This document shows, piece after piece, positions 1-10,640 of a stretch of DNA of 64,000 nucleotides. The notes under the pieces were generated by a model. It did not search any database, was not told the origin of the DNA, and saw nothing but the letters and a program-made list of their open reading frames with translations. The stretch lies in NCBI GenBank assembly GCA_014155875.1, contig JACEFZ010014476.1:713614-777613 (forward strand). The letters run 5' to 3'. The number at the start of each line of letters is the position of its first letter. Position 1 is the stretch's first letter. A program made the translations under genes and the position numbers. The DNA comes from Cepaea nemoralis (Eukaryota > Mollusca > Gastropoda > Stylommatophora > Helicidae).

Positions 1-1330
1 TTCTCAACATTCCATCAGATGCCACGGGAATCCTTGAAACCGATACACATGCCATCGAAAAACTGTAAACAGTAAAAGAGACTGCACACAATACAGAGGC
101 AATGCTTCTTTGAGTTATACTGAGAAAATATTTTGCAAAATTCTCGAGAAAAGATTACGAACTACAACAGAACTACAGCTAAGCGAAACACAACTTGGAT
201 TTAGGAAAAACAAAGGATGCAGAGATGCCACTTTTGCCCTTTGACAACTTATAGAAAAAGCTATCGAATTTAATGAAACACTCTACTTAGCCTTTGTCGA
301 CCAAGAAAGGGCATTTGGTAGAGTAGATAGAAACAGGCTGCGGGAAATTCTTCAACAATATGGAGTGTGTACACATCTAACAAATCTATGTAGAAACTTA
401 TATAAACTACAGTGAATACATAATGAGAACAACTGGAGGACACTCAGAACCCTTCACCATAAGACCCGGAGTACGACAAGGTTATGTCCTGTACCCTCTT
501 TTGTTCATAACCTATATAGACAGCATATGTAAAGAAACCAGCCAAACAGAGACAGCAAGAACACCGCATGACGAACAGAATACAGAAGAAGAACCATACG
601 AAAATTACAACATTAAGGAATCCTATTTGCGGACGACCAAGCACTAACAGCAAAATCAGAAGCTCAATTACAAGACCACGTGAATAGTGTAAACGAAATG
701 TGTAAGGAACATAACATGAAAATTAGCACAAGTAAAACAAAGGTAATAACTATAACCGAAGAAGAAAAAATAACAAAGATTTATTTAAAAGGACACCCCT
801 GAAACAAGTAAAGAGCTTCAAGTACTTAGAAAGTATAATATCATCAAATGGCAAATCAGAAGACGAGATGGAAAATAGATGCAATACGGCAATTCAACTC
901 ATTGGACACATAACACCAATACTAAAAAACACACTTGTATCAATAGTTACTAAGAAAGCACTCTACAACACAATCTTCCTGCCAACTCTAAGCTACTAAT
1001 CAGAAATCAAGAAAATCAGAAATGAAGAAATCAGGACTAAGGTTTGGGTTATAGCAGCGCTAAATTTTATTAGAAGGCAGCAATTCAAATGGTTTGGTCA
1101 TGTATCTAGGTTACCAATTAACAGTATACCACAACAAGCAATAACGTACAGACCAAATAGAAGCAGAAGAAGAGGCCAAATACATATACGATGGACAAGA
1201 GGAATAGCAGCGTCCATGGGAATCTCGATACATGAAGCCCATAAGCGGGCACTGCCCCACTGTTTATACTTCATCTCGACACCGTAGGTACAAGAGGAAC
1301 AAGATGAGATTAGATAGAGATACTGCAATT
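1..1330 (+). pseudogene. LINE A copy 1, decayed non-LTR reverse transcriptase
   Basis: Degraded non-LTR retrotransposon, cut by the window start. The pieces read in different frames. They include an AFVDQERAFGRVDR-like RT block (about 278-345), RPGVRQGYVLYPLLF (about 463-510), the catalytic block ILFADDQAL (about 619-645) and KQVKSFKYLESIISSNGKSE (from about 799). The C-terminal FKWFGHVSRLPINSIPQQA block lies near 1085-1140. Stops and frameshifts separate these, and about 35 codons present in the 20.4-20.9 kb copy are missing near 1000-1020. The element ends near 1320-1330. The motif set is that of endonuclease/RT LINEs common in invertebrates; I cannot assign the clade. Copies of the same family lie at 20.4 kb and at 27.65/44.4 kb on the other strand. 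Confidence 0.85.
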
Positions 1331-1363
1331 TAGGCGAAAGAAATGTAGATCTTCGCATGTTCT

Positions 1364-1487
1364 CATCATCATCATGTGTCATGCATATAAGTGTGGGCGG
1401 TCTTTTTTTCGCCATCTCAAACGATCACCAGAGTTGTGGTCTCTGTTCTTGTCTCGACCATACCACGTGACCAAACCATCAAGGTAT
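1364..1487 (-). mobile_element. LINE G 3' fragment
   Basis: Read on the minus strand, this ends in a short GAT-type tail (CATCATCAT on the plus strand, about 1367-1376). It matches a second copy at 4360-4500: both contain the block CTTGTCTCGACCAT followed by an ACGTG-bearing stretch and CCATC(A/C)AGGTATTT. Translated, the 3' part resembles the last residues of LINE ORFs that run into a GAT tail. It adjoins the 3' end of LINE A copy 1, so the two insertions may share a target. Confidence 0.55.
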
Positions 1488-1675
1488 TTCTTCTTCTTCT
1501 TTTTCTTCTTCGTCTTCTTCTTCTTCTTCTTCTTCTTCTTCTTCTTCTTCTTCTTCTTCTTCTTCTTCTTCTTCTTCTTCTTCTTCTTCTTCTTCTTCTT
1601 CTTCTTCTTCTTCTGCTTCTTCTTCTTCTTCTTCTTCTTCTTCTTCTTCTTCTTCTTCTTCTTCTTCTTCTGCAT
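1488..1675. repeat. (CTT)n microsatellite
   Basis: About 60 CTT/TTC triplets with three single-base interruptions (GTC near 1512, GCT near 1614 and GCA at the end). Homopolymer-like reading frames across it (poly-Phe, poly-Leu, poly-Arg) are artefacts of the repeat. Confidence 0.97.
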
Positions 1676-1719
1676 TCTGAGTGTTGTTGTTTTTTTTTTT
1701 CAGGCGTAATTGTGTTGTC

Positions 1720-1905
1720 AGAGTCTCGTAGCGGGAGAGAACTGGGAGCGGTTCGACACCCGCTGGTGACTTGCGGGATACTGAGCCGGCCGCTCAGAAA
1801 GCAATGGCAGACTACTGAGCGTAATCTTGCCAAGAGATCAAGAGACAGCTGAAAGATGCTACTGTTGACAGCGATGTCCTGTAAAGGATATGCAAAAAAA
1901 AAAAA
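1720..1905 (+). mobile_element. SINE S5 copy, partial
   Basis: Member of the most frequent SINE family here. Diagnostic blocks are CAGAAAGCAATGGCA, ACTACTGAGCGTAA, CTTGCCAAGAGATCA and GATGTCCTGTAAAGGATATGC, followed by an A-rich tail (about 1892-1908). The tRNA-like head is incomplete and sits just after the (CTT)n tract. A B-box-like GCGGTTCGACACC lies at about 1748. Confidence 0.8.
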
Positions 1906-1908
1906 AAA

Positions 1909-2789
1909 ATTTCGTTGTGTCCGGTTATGCGCCCTTAGGCCGACACATCCGACTTCGGCGGGCGTTTGTTGACCGAGTTAGTCTTCCCTGGTATCCAGGT
2001 ATTTACTTCCCTTGTTCTTTTCCTCACAACCTAGCCAGATGTCACTAAGTTCTCCAACTTATTTCTTCTTATAATGTGTCCAACAAATGTTGATCATTTT
2101 ACGGTTTTCATTTGTTTCTTTTAGGACTAGGTTCTAGGCCACAACATACCACGTGGATTAGCCAGCTATCCTTTACTTTCTTCTTCGTCTTTCCTTCCCA
2201 GACAATTCCGGCAAATTATGCAAAGTTTTCGCCAATTTTCATGAGGCTGGTTCGACCTTAGAGCCGCACTAATCGGAGATTATCTTGCTTCTACTGGAGA
2301 TTCAACTCTGACAACGGTTTTGGAATCCAAGCGCACTAACCTCTCATCCACCGCTGCTCCCTTAAATTCTCAAAATAAACACTAGATTTTAATAGAGAAG
2401 TGTATGGGAAACACAATGGAAATGCGATGAATTACAGTAAGTTTGAGTAATTTTTTTTTTTTTTTAACACGCTTACAACAACAACAACATAAAGAAGAAA
2501 AAAAAAACACATGACACAAGTTCTGAACAGAAAACGCAAACTTAATCAAGATTTAAGAAAATACTTCAGAACTTGAGGAAAATAACATTGAACAACAAAC
2601 AAACAAAAAAAAATAAAACACTAATTATGAGAATTAAGCCAATTAAATTTTAATTAAGTTTGAGCAGATTTAAAACTGTCGATGTTTGCTCTGACAAATT
2701 GCTTTCATTATTCAAAATAGAGCATGAAATATGCTTTACATAGTGCGCCATAAACGGGGCTTTGTGCTGACGAGTGTGTGTGTGGCTTC
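1909..2789. other. Unassigned AT-rich stretch
   Basis: No gene seen. Short matches to the LINE G 3' block occur near 1985-2060 (ATCCAGGTATTTACTTCCCTT) and 2145-2170 (CATACCACGTGG). The rest is AT-rich, with poly-T at about 2451-2465 and A-rich runs at about 2500 and 2600. Confidence 0.5.
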
Positions 2790-3294
2790 ACAAACTGAAA
2801 ACCGTTGGTGTTTATAAAGTATGTGTTATGTGTTGAAACCAGCTGATCTTGACGTTAGTATGCAGTATTGGTTTCACAAGCTGGGACCCGCTGATCGTCG
2901 GGTTGCTGTATAGTAGTGGTTTCACAGGGTGAAATCCGCTGATCGTCACACTGCCATATAGTATGTTTCACAAGCTGAGCCCACTGATCGTCGGGTTGCT
3001 ATATAGTAGTGGTTTCACAGGGTGAAATCCGCTGATCGTCACACTGCCATATAGTATGTTTCACAAGCTGAGCCCCACTGATCGTCGGGTTGCTATATAG
3101 TAGTGGTTTCACAGGGTGAAATCCGCTGATCGTCACACTGCCATATAGTATGTTTCACAATCTGAGCCCCACTGATCGTCGGGTTGCTATATAGTAGTGG
3201 TTTCACAGGGTGAAATCCGCTGATCGTCACACTGCCATATAGTATGTTTCACAAGCTGAGCCCCACTGATCGTCGGGTTGCTGTATAGTAGTGG
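2790..3294. repeat. ~94 bp satellite, left block
   Basis: Tandem repeat built from two related half-units of about 46 bp. One half carries GGTTTCACAGGGTGAAATCC-GCTGATCGTCACACTGCCATATAGTA. The other carries GTTTCACAAGCTGAGCCCCACTGATCGTCGGGTTGCTATATAGTA, giving a ~94 bp dimer. About four near-identical dimers run from about 2920 to 3290, and diverged monomers lie upstream to about 2790. The array continues after an insertion, at 3632. Confidence 0.9.
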
Positions 3295-3535
3295 ATTCTG
3301 CCGAGTCCATCAACGATCAACTGTGGTATTCGTGGATGAATTTTGTGTTGACATTCTGACGGCGGCATTATGCACAGTGTACCTGTGCGGCCTTGTTGGA
3401 TTGCCGAGACTCCTGTCTGTTCCACTTTTCACATTGGACAGTGGGGAGCATTCTGTATGATATTCGCTGACACTGGAATGGAGCATAATGGGGACGATCC
3501 GTTGCCGTGAAGTTGGTACCTCGACTAACTATAAT

Positions 3536-3570
<35 letters not shown>

Positions 3571-3631
3571 GTAACTAACCAACCAACCAACCAACCAACC
3601 AATTAACTAACTAACTAACTAACTAACTAAC
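3295..3631 (+). mobile_element. 5'-truncated LINE with (TAAC)n tail
   Basis: Insertion of 337 bp inside the satellite, flanked by the direct repeat TAGTGG (3289-3294 and 3632-3637). Removing it restores the satellite phrase GTAGTGGTTTCACAGGG. It ends in (CTAA)n/(CCAA)n from about 3540. One frame gives LFHFSHWTVGSIL, resembling the zinc-binding C-terminus of RNase H-bearing LINEs. The tail is the same type as the LINE B tails at 21.0 kb and 27.6 kb, so it is probably a LINE B relative. Confidence 0.7.
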
Positions 3632-4045
3632 TAGTGGTTTCACAGGGTGAAATCCGCTGATCGTCACACTGCCATATAGTATGTTTCACAAGCTGAGCTC
3701 CGCTGATACTGATTGTTGGGTTGCCATACAGTACTGATTTCGCAAGTTGAGCCCCCCTGATCGTCGCACGGCTATTGTCGGATTTCTATACAGTATTGGT
3801 TTCTCGGGGTGGACTCCGCTGATCGTCCGGTTGCTATATAGCATTTGGTTTCACAAAATGAACTCCGGTGATCGTCGAATTGCTATATAGCATTGGTTTC
3901 ACAATCAGAAAACCCCTGATCTTGAGGCTGCTATCAAGCATTGGCTTCACAAGTTCAAAACTGTTGATCTCAGCCTCCTGTGAAGTTTCCCTTTCGTGTG
4001 CAGTACTGGTTCCACAGTTTGAAAACTGCTGATGGAGGCGCTGTC
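3632..4045. repeat. ~94 bp satellite, right block
   Basis: Continuation of the 2790-3294 satellite after the retroelement. It starts with a good unit (GGTTTCACAGGGTGAAATCC) and decays rightward into about six diverged monomers, each recognisable by (T/G)GTTTCACA...CTGATCGTC...TATATAG. A single further monomer-like phrase lies at about 5490. Confidence 0.85.
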
Positions 4046-4359
4046 ATATTTCATTCACTTTCACACACGTGAACCGGCGTCTTTGGCTTAAGAAATAATA
4101 GCACGCGCAGTTTTGCAACTCCCCCGACATGCCGAGTTGAGGGTTCGAAATCTGCCGAGGAGGGTTGAACTCTACACATGATTTGCATTGCATCGACTCC
4201 TGTTCCAGTGAGCTGCTACATTAACTCACAATGCTCTGATTACAGTACATTAACTCTCACTGCACTGATTATTGCACATTAACCCTGACTACTCTGATTA
4301 CCGTCCATACACTAATAACTACTCTGATTACTGTACATTAACTAACACTACTCGGATTC
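4046..4359. other. Unassigned; short TACATTAACTC repeats
   Basis: No gene. From about 4212 to 4350, a ~33 bp phrase (ACATTAACTN...CTCTGATTACTGT) recurs about five times with divergence, forming a small degenerate minisatellite. Confidence 0.55.
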
Positions 4360-4500
4360 ATTAATTCATCATGTGCCATGCCGATAAGCGTTGGCAGTCA
4401 TTTTCGCCATCTCACCAGAGTCGTGGATCAGCTCAGTGTTCTTGTCTCGACCATGCCACGTGGTCAAGCCATCCAGGTATTTACTCCTCTGTCTTCCCCT
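4360..4500 (-). mobile_element. LINE G 3' fragment
   Basis: Second copy of the 1364-1487 block: ATGTGCCATGC, TTTTCGCCATCTCA, TTCTTGTCTCGACCATGCCA, then AAGCCATCCAGGTATTTACT. On the minus strand it ends in a short ATGATGAATTAATGAA tail. Confidence 0.55.
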
Positions 4501-4508
4501 TGTTCTCT

Positions 4509-5333
4509 TCCTTTATTGCTCGCTGGACTTTAGGCGGCCTGGTGTGCCTTGCCAGTGAGAAGGCCTGATCGTTCGGGTCCACATCGATTGACGGACGTCA
4601 GTCGCGGCGATCGAGCAAATCTTGAGCTACAGCCTACGATGGGTGACGTTGTAATATTCTTGTATGATAATTTGGCCGTGTCCAGCGTGTGCCGCGTGGT
4701 TACACACCCGCTTCACACGCCGGTGATCCGGGGTTTGTTTCCGGGTCCGTTAAAGAATATGCACGACTGACGAGCTCAAACGAGAGCGAAACTCGAGTCT
4801 AATGCTTTCACGTTGACGTGGATAGGCCTTAGGGTCATACCAGAATACGATCAGCGTTGCCAGTAGTGGATTGTGCTCAATATTTAAATCTCAAATCCCG
4901 AAACAACCAAATAAATAAATTTGATTATTGCTCGCTGGACTTTAGGCGGCCTGGTGTGTCTTGCCGGTGAGAAGACCTGATCGTTCGGGTACACATCGAT
5001 TGACGGACGTCAGTCGCGGCGATCTGGCAAATCTTGAGCTACAGCCTACGATTGGTGACGTTGTTATATTCTGTTATGATAATTTGGCCGTGTCCAGCGT
5101 GTGCCGCGTGGTTACACACCCGCTTCACACGCCAGTGATCCGGGGTTTGTTTCCGGGTCCGGTCAAGGATATGCACTACTGACGAGCTCAAACGAGAGCG
5201 AAACTCGAGTCTAGTGCTTCCGCATTGACGTGGATAGGCCTTAGGTTCATACCAGAATATGATCAGCGTTACCATTAGTGGGTTGTGCTCAATATTTAAA
5301 TCTCAAATCCCGAAACAACCAAATAAATCAATA
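4509..5333. repeat. 412 bp tandem duplication with tRNA-like boxes
   Basis: Two head-to-tail copies of about 412 bp (about 4509-4920 and 4921-5333), roughly 95% alike by eye. Each begins TTATTGCTCGCTGGACTTTA and ends in an A-rich AACAACCAAATAAAT(A/C)AAT. Inside each, CGTGGTTACACACCCG and GGGGTTTGTTTCCGGG have the spacing of Pol III A and B boxes, so the unit may be a SINE-like retrosequence that was then duplicated. The short reading frames in it are not supported as genes. Confidence 0.75.
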
Positions 5334-5410
5334 AGAACAGGAACAAGCAGAAGAAGAACAACAAGAACAGAAACAAGAAGAATAACAACAAGAACAATAA
5401 CAAGAAGGTC
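5334..5410. repeat. Degenerate AAGAAC repeat
   Basis: A-rich run of GAACAAGA / AAGAACA phrases, an imperfect hexanucleotide array directly after the A-rich end of the 412 bp unit. It may have expanded from the A-rich tail. Confidence 0.6.
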
Positions 5411-5984
5411 CAAATATTCACTACCTTACAGTGCATTTAACAGTAACACACACAGTGAAGTACCAACCACCTTAGGCAAAGAATGAAAGTACTGGTTTCA
5501 CACGCTCAAACCCGCTGCTGATAGCTCTGCCAGGTAAAGCAGGTATTTCTGGTTTGCTGGTATTTATTGTCTAGCGGAACGTTTCGCAGGTGGAAATCTG
5601 GCATCCGGGCCAGGCTTCATTCTCTCCGCTGACCCAGTTTAGCCTATATAAGCATTTGGCATGTAACATTTTAGAACCACACTGATAGACTTTTTTTTTT
5701 TAATACCAAGTTTCTGTCCTGGTTCTTTATGTAGAGAGAGAACATTTCTTTCACAACTTGTTCCTTTCGGTAAGTTTTTCTTTTATTATTTCTTATAATA
5801 TTATTTTATGGTGTTAGTTATTTTGTATTGCCATGTCCCTATATATTTGCTACATTCGTGTGGTGGGATAATTTTAATTAATTTGTATATGTCCATCTTG
5901 AACGTGTTGAATTATATAAAGGTTGTTTAAATATTACGTGGTCATCAATAAACTATCAGAGTAAACAGGGACATACTTAGAACA
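5411..5984. other. Unassigned, one satellite monomer remnant
   Basis: Only one identifiable item: ACTGGTTTCACACGCTCAAA followed by CCGCTGCTGATAG near 5490-5525. It resembles a monomer of the 2.8-4.0 kb satellite. The remainder is AT-rich with no recognisable motif. Confidence 0.45.
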
Positions 5985-6480
5985 TGTAGCAAGTTTTTTT
6001 CCTGTCTTGGACATGTAATAACAGATGATGGGAGAAGTGAAACAGAAGTCAAAAAGAGAATAGGAATGGCCAACAATGCATTTCAACAGGATGAAATCGA
6101 TATTAACATCTAGAGAAACTGTCAAATGTGATGTACATTCAAAGCTACAATATGGCTGTGTAAGCCTGGATAATGAACAAGCAATTAGAAAGTCGAACTA
6201 GAGGCTCTGTGAGTGTGAATATACAGAAGAGTATATCCTATTTCTTGGAAACAAAAACAATCAAATATAGAGGTTCTAGAAGAACTAGGAATGAAAAGAG
6301 AGATGATGAAAGAAATAAAAAAGAGAAAAGTGAAATATCTCGGCCAAGTTAAATGTGGGAAGATAGCATCAAGAGATGGGCGAACAGCAGTTTGACAGCA
6401 TGTACAATCTAGGCGAGAAACAGACAGTGTTGGAGATTCATTGAAGCCAACCTTCATTGTGGAGACGGCACCTGATGAAG
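5985..6480 (+). pseudogene. LINE D relic, RT C-terminal region
   Basis: Translated pieces read LGHVITDDGRSETEVKKRI followed by GMANNAFQ, the block after the RT palm in many invertebrate LINEs. Further on are EELGMKREMMKEIKKRKVKY then LGQV, equivalent to the C-terminal KYLGHV-type block. Several stops and frameshifts break it. The upstream RT is absent, as expected of a 5'-truncated insertion. It is distinct from LINE A and LINE E. Confidence 0.7.
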
Positions 6481-6524
6481 TAATACAAAAAGGGTCTCAT
6501 TTCACGCCATGGGATGTACTGGGC

Positions 6525-7822
6525 CTCTGGGCTAACCTCCACGTGTTAACACCGTTCAACAACCTGGGCTAACCTCCACATGTTAACACCATTCAACAAT
6601 CTGAGCTAACCTCCACATGTTAACACCATTCAACAATCTGAGCTAACCTCCACATGTTAACACCATTCAACAATCTGGGCTAACCTCCACATGTTAACAC
6701 CATTCAGCAATCTGGGCTAACCTCCACATGTTAACACCATTCAACAATCTGGGCTAACCTCCACATGTTAACACCATTCAGCAATCTGGGCTAACCTCCA
6801 CATGTTAACACCATTCAACAATCTGGGCTAACCTCCACATGTTAACACCATTCAGCAATCTGGGCTAACCTCCACATGTTAACATCATCTAACAATCTGG
6901 GCTAACCTCCACATGTTAACACCATTCAGCAATCTGGGCTAACCTCCACATGTTAACACCATTCAACAATCTGGTCTAACCTCCATATGTTAACACAATT
7001 CAACAATCTGGGCTAACCTCCACATGTTAACACCATTCAACAATCTGGGCTAACCTCCACATGTTAACATCATCTAACAATCTGGGCTAACCTCCACATG
7101 TTAACACCATTCAACAATCTGGGCTAACCTCCACATGTTAACACCATTCAACAATCTGGTCTAACCTCCATATGTTAACACAATTCAACAATCTGGGCTA
7201 ACCTCCACATGTTAACACCATTCAACAATCTGGGCTAACCTCCACATGTTAACACAATTCAACAATCTGGGCTAACCTCCACATGTTAACACCATTCAGC
7301 AATCTGGGCTAACCTCCACATGTTAACACCATTCAACAATCTGGGCTAACCTCCACATGTTAACGCCATTCAACAACCTGGGCTAATCTCCACATGTTAA
7401 CACCATTCAACAATCTGGGCTAACCTCCATATGTTAACACCATTCAGCAATCTGGGCTAACCTCCACATGTTAACACAATTCAACAATCTGGGCTAACCT
7501 CCACATGTTAACACCATTCAACAATCTGGGCTAACCTCCACATGTTAACACCATTCAGCAATCTGGGCTAACCTCCACATGTTAACACCATTCAACAATC
7601 TGGGCTAACCTCCACATGTTAACACCATTCAGCAATCTGGTCTAACCTCCACATGTTAACACCATTCAGCAATCTGGTCTAACCTCCACATGTTAACACC
7701 ATTCATCAATCTGGGCTAACCTCCACATGTTAACACCATTCAGCAATCTGGGCTAACCTCCACATGTTAACACCATTCAACAATCTGGGCTAACCTCCAC
7801 ATGTTAACACCATTCAGCAATC
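6525..7822. repeat. 37 bp satellite, about 35 copies
   Basis: Tandem array with a strict 37 bp period. The unit contains CTAACCTCCACATGTTAACA then CCATTCARCAATCTGGG. Each unit carries the palindromes CACATGTT/GTTAAC. Variants are ordered: AACATCATCT recurs at 6881 and 7066, and GGTCTAACCTCCATATG recurs at 6975 and 7160. Both are 185 bp apart, exactly five units. Elsewhere CAGCAATC and CAACAATC units often alternate. There is no coding potential. Confidence 0.97.
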
Positions 7823-8035
7823 GACGGTTGGCGTCGTCAGTATAAGGCCGGACGCTTTTACTTCACACACAATCTGTTGGTGCCAATTTTATTCTGGGTC
7901 TACCTGAGAGCTCACGCTAGTGAAAGAAATATCCTCGCCTCGATGGAGATTTGAACAAATGAGCTCCGGGCCGGCAAGGAAGCGTGCTAGCTATTGTACC
8001 AGCGGGGTTGCGGCATCGTTGTCATCTGAATAGAT
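7823..8035 (-). mobile_element. SINE S3-like copy
   Basis: On the minus strand a tRNA-like head with B-box TTGTTCAAATCTCC is followed about 90 bp later by AAAATTGGCACCAACAGA and GAAGTAAAAGCGTCCGGCC. This order matches the S3 copies at 49.4 kb and 61.2 kb (ACTGGTACTAGGAAATGTG, GGGAAGTAAAGGCAGTCGG), but divergence is high. It abuts the last 37 bp satellite unit. Confidence 0.55.
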
Positions 8036-8139
8036 AAATGTATGTCATTTCACTTCTTTACCACCTTAAATGTATTAAATGTTCTTCTCTATACTATTAT
8101 ATCTGCTGTCATGTATATTATTTGCCTGTCTGCTACCTG

Positions 8140-8330
8140 AGCCCATAAGGGAAGCATAGAATAGTAACACTGAAACCTACTATCCATGTCGTAAGAGGCG
8201 ACTAAAGAGGGTTGGAGTGAGACTAATCACCAACAACTCGTACAAAAGATTTGGCGTCACTAGGTTTAGGAAACTGAAAGGCAAAAGAAGATAACATTTT
8301 ATAATGTACGCTATTCAACGGTCGCGTCGG
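8140..8330. mobile_element. Dispersed repeat R6
   Basis: Contains ACCTACTATCCATGTCGTAA then GAGGCGACTAAAGAGGGTTG. The same phrase occurs at 15.79-15.82/16.19-16.23 kb, where a SINE interrupts it. It is probably a fragment of a larger LINE or SINE; type unknown. Confidence 0.5.
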
Positions 8331-8713
8331 CTGACCATACATAGTGTGTTACATTGTCCTTCAAAAGACCAGGGATAGAGTTATACATCTCCATAGCACA
8401 AAGGCTGGACATATATGTTTCCATTTTTTGCGTTAGCCCGCCTTGAACTCAAGCGTAGTCCATACACATGCTTCATCTTCTAGTGCACTGGACTGATTTT
8501 TGCGTGTAGATTAGCTTTCCCTATTACCAGTGTCTCACGCTATTAGGCGAGTCCACTGCTTCAGAGGTACTTGTAATTTACGTTCCCAAGTGGCGGACGA
8601 GAAGTCAACATTTTAGTAAAACTGATCGGTGTGGGGGTACCTCGGCACCGGATGTTTAAGAACTATAGTTTTTATGTATTCGCTCATGTTGACCTCCGAC
8701 ATATATGATATAT
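8331..8713. other. Unassigned
   Basis: No reading frame or repeat signature recognised. Confidence 0.4.
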
Positions 8714-8818
8714 TGTCTATTTTATTACCCGTGCTATTTTATTATCCATGCTGTTTTATTATCCGTGCTATTTTATTATCCATGCTGTTTTATTATCCAT
8801 GCTATTTTATTACCCATA
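8714..8818. repeat. 17 bp minisatellite
   Basis: About six copies of ATTTTATTATCCATGCT with CCATGCT/CCGTGCT and ATTTT/GTTTT variants. The hydrophobic frame across it is a by-product. Confidence 0.85.
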
Positions 8819-9235
8819 CCTCCACATACACGCTGACTTTTGTAGTTCTGTTTATTTGTTCCAAATTCGCCTTTAAGTGTAACGGTTAACAGACGTTTTC
8901 AATCTAATGTTGAATTATGTCTGAGTTTGTGTAATATATCCTTGATGTTAATCTTCTAATCTATTTTTTGGCTTTACTTTGCATCTGTAACCTGATCTTC
9001 TTCATGTCTAGGCATATCATAGCAGTTGACTGGTCTTCACAAGATATTGCTACGTATGAAATTTTCAGTAAACTTAAATACGTGTTTATCTTGCGTGTGT
9101 CTTTACCGCGATTTTAAGGTGTAGACAAATAGCCGTTAAAAATTAACGAATACATGCACGATTGTAGTGTTTGTAATTTCAAAACTTACCCCCAGTACAC
9201 GAATCTTCTTGCTCTCTAGCACTGCCTATCGTTCT
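8819..9235. other. Unassigned AT-rich
   Basis: Nothing recognised between the 17 bp minisatellite and the (CT)n tract. Confidence 0.4.
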
Positions 9236-9242
9236 CTCTTTT

Positions 9243-9308
<66 letters not shown>

Positions 9309-9518
9309 CTCTCTCGCTTTCTATGTTTCTATTTCGCTTTCTCTATCTCTCGTTTTCTACTCTTTCTTCTCTTTTTCTTTCTTTTCGCTTTCTCTATCTC
9401 TCACTCCCACTCTCCCGCTCTCTTCGCCTGGCTTTTTGCCTCTATTTCTTTCACGTTCTCTCTTTAACGCTTTTTTTCATCTGTCGCTTTCCCTCTCTCA
9501 CTATCTCGCTCTCTCTCC

Positions 9519-9571
<53 letters not shown>

Positions 9572-9581
9572 CTCGCTCTAT

Positions 9582-9616
<35 letters not shown>

Positions 9617-9618
9617 GA
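9236..9618. repeat. (CT)n tracts and pyrimidine-rich region
   Basis: Two long (CT)n arrays, about 9246-9303 and 9521-9613, joined by an almost pure pyrimidine plus-strand segment of CT, TTTCT and CGCT phrases. The poly-Ser/Leu frame is low complexity. Confidence 0.95.
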
Positions 9619-10264
9619 CAGTAGGGCCGGGTTCAGTCCTCATTAATAGCAGTTATTCCCTCAGTCGGCAGTACTTACAGAATGTGTATCATGATATCTT
9701 CAGAATTAGTTAGCTGATAACAGTTTTGAGTGGAAATATGGCTAGTAAGGAAACTGTTCACAGCATCTCATTATACCATGTCCTAGACTTGCCGATATAA
9801 AAACTATTATCATTTAGCCATTTATTTTCTTTTATTATTCGAATAGTGTTCATTTACCGGTTCATTGTACTTCTTTCTGTTATTATTTATTTGTACTCAT
9901 TTAAATTATGTGATGCCACATTGAATATCTGCAGCCTTGTCTGGCTGTTGTTCCCAAATGACAAGACTGAAAGTCCTCGTATTCCTTCCTGTCTCTTAAC
10001 ATGTCCTCTGTAATTCCAACATTCACCTCTATCCCTGATTAATTTGATTCGTCTGTTTGTTGATCTACCTATGCCTCTCTTGTTGTGTAATTCGATATAT
10101 AATCAGTAAGGAAAGAGATTCTGACGAAAGGTATCCTTATCGCACTCTTGTTCTTAATCACAATGTATCGGTTATTTCTTCCTCGTGAAAATATATGTAG
10201 TACATGAAGTTCTTGGGGTTATCCAGTGAAACAAAATACTTCATCAACGTCTTGTAAATATCCT
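9619..10264. other. Unassigned
   Basis: AT-rich, no recognisable element. Confidence 0.4.
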
Positions 10265-10640
10265 TCAATAGACTGACAGACAAATCAACGAACAGTCAGG
10301 CAGACAGACAGCTTGAGAGGCAGACAAACAGACATTCAGATAAAGAGACAGATTGTCAGGCACATAGAAAGACAGGCAGGCAGGCAAGCAGACATGTAAT
10401 AGGTATGTTGGTATTAGGCAGGAAAGTCGGGTTGATAGATGGGTAGCATCCATGCATATAGGTAGTATTTAGGAAGATTGGTAGCTAGATAGGAAATATG
10501 TAATCACGTAGGTAGATAGGCAGTTGTGTAGGTAGTTAAGTAAGTAGTTATGTAGGTCGGCCGGTTTGTAGACAGGCAGGTGAGTATATAGATGAGTAGG
10601 TAGTTGGGTAGGTTGTGCTAGACATGTATATAAATAGATA
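10265..10640. repeat. Degenerate tetranucleotide region (CAGA to GTAG)
   Basis: The left part is CAGA/CAGG/CAGACAGA phrases (about 10265-10400). The right part grades into GTAG/GATAG/GTAGGTAG phrases (about 10400-10640). It looks like an old tetranucleotide array with drifting motif. Confidence 0.75.

Noticed and set aside
1374..1852. Long poly-Phe, poly-Leu, poly-Arg and poly-Lys frames
   Set aside because: They are translations of the (CTT)n array in several frames; there is no gene context.
6525..7822. CRISPR-like array
   Set aside because: The 37 bp units are strictly head-to-tail without unique spacers, and the context is an animal genome.
9167..9646. 159-codon Ser/Leu-rich frame
   Set aside because: It is the (CT)n and pyrimidine-rich tract; low complexity only.
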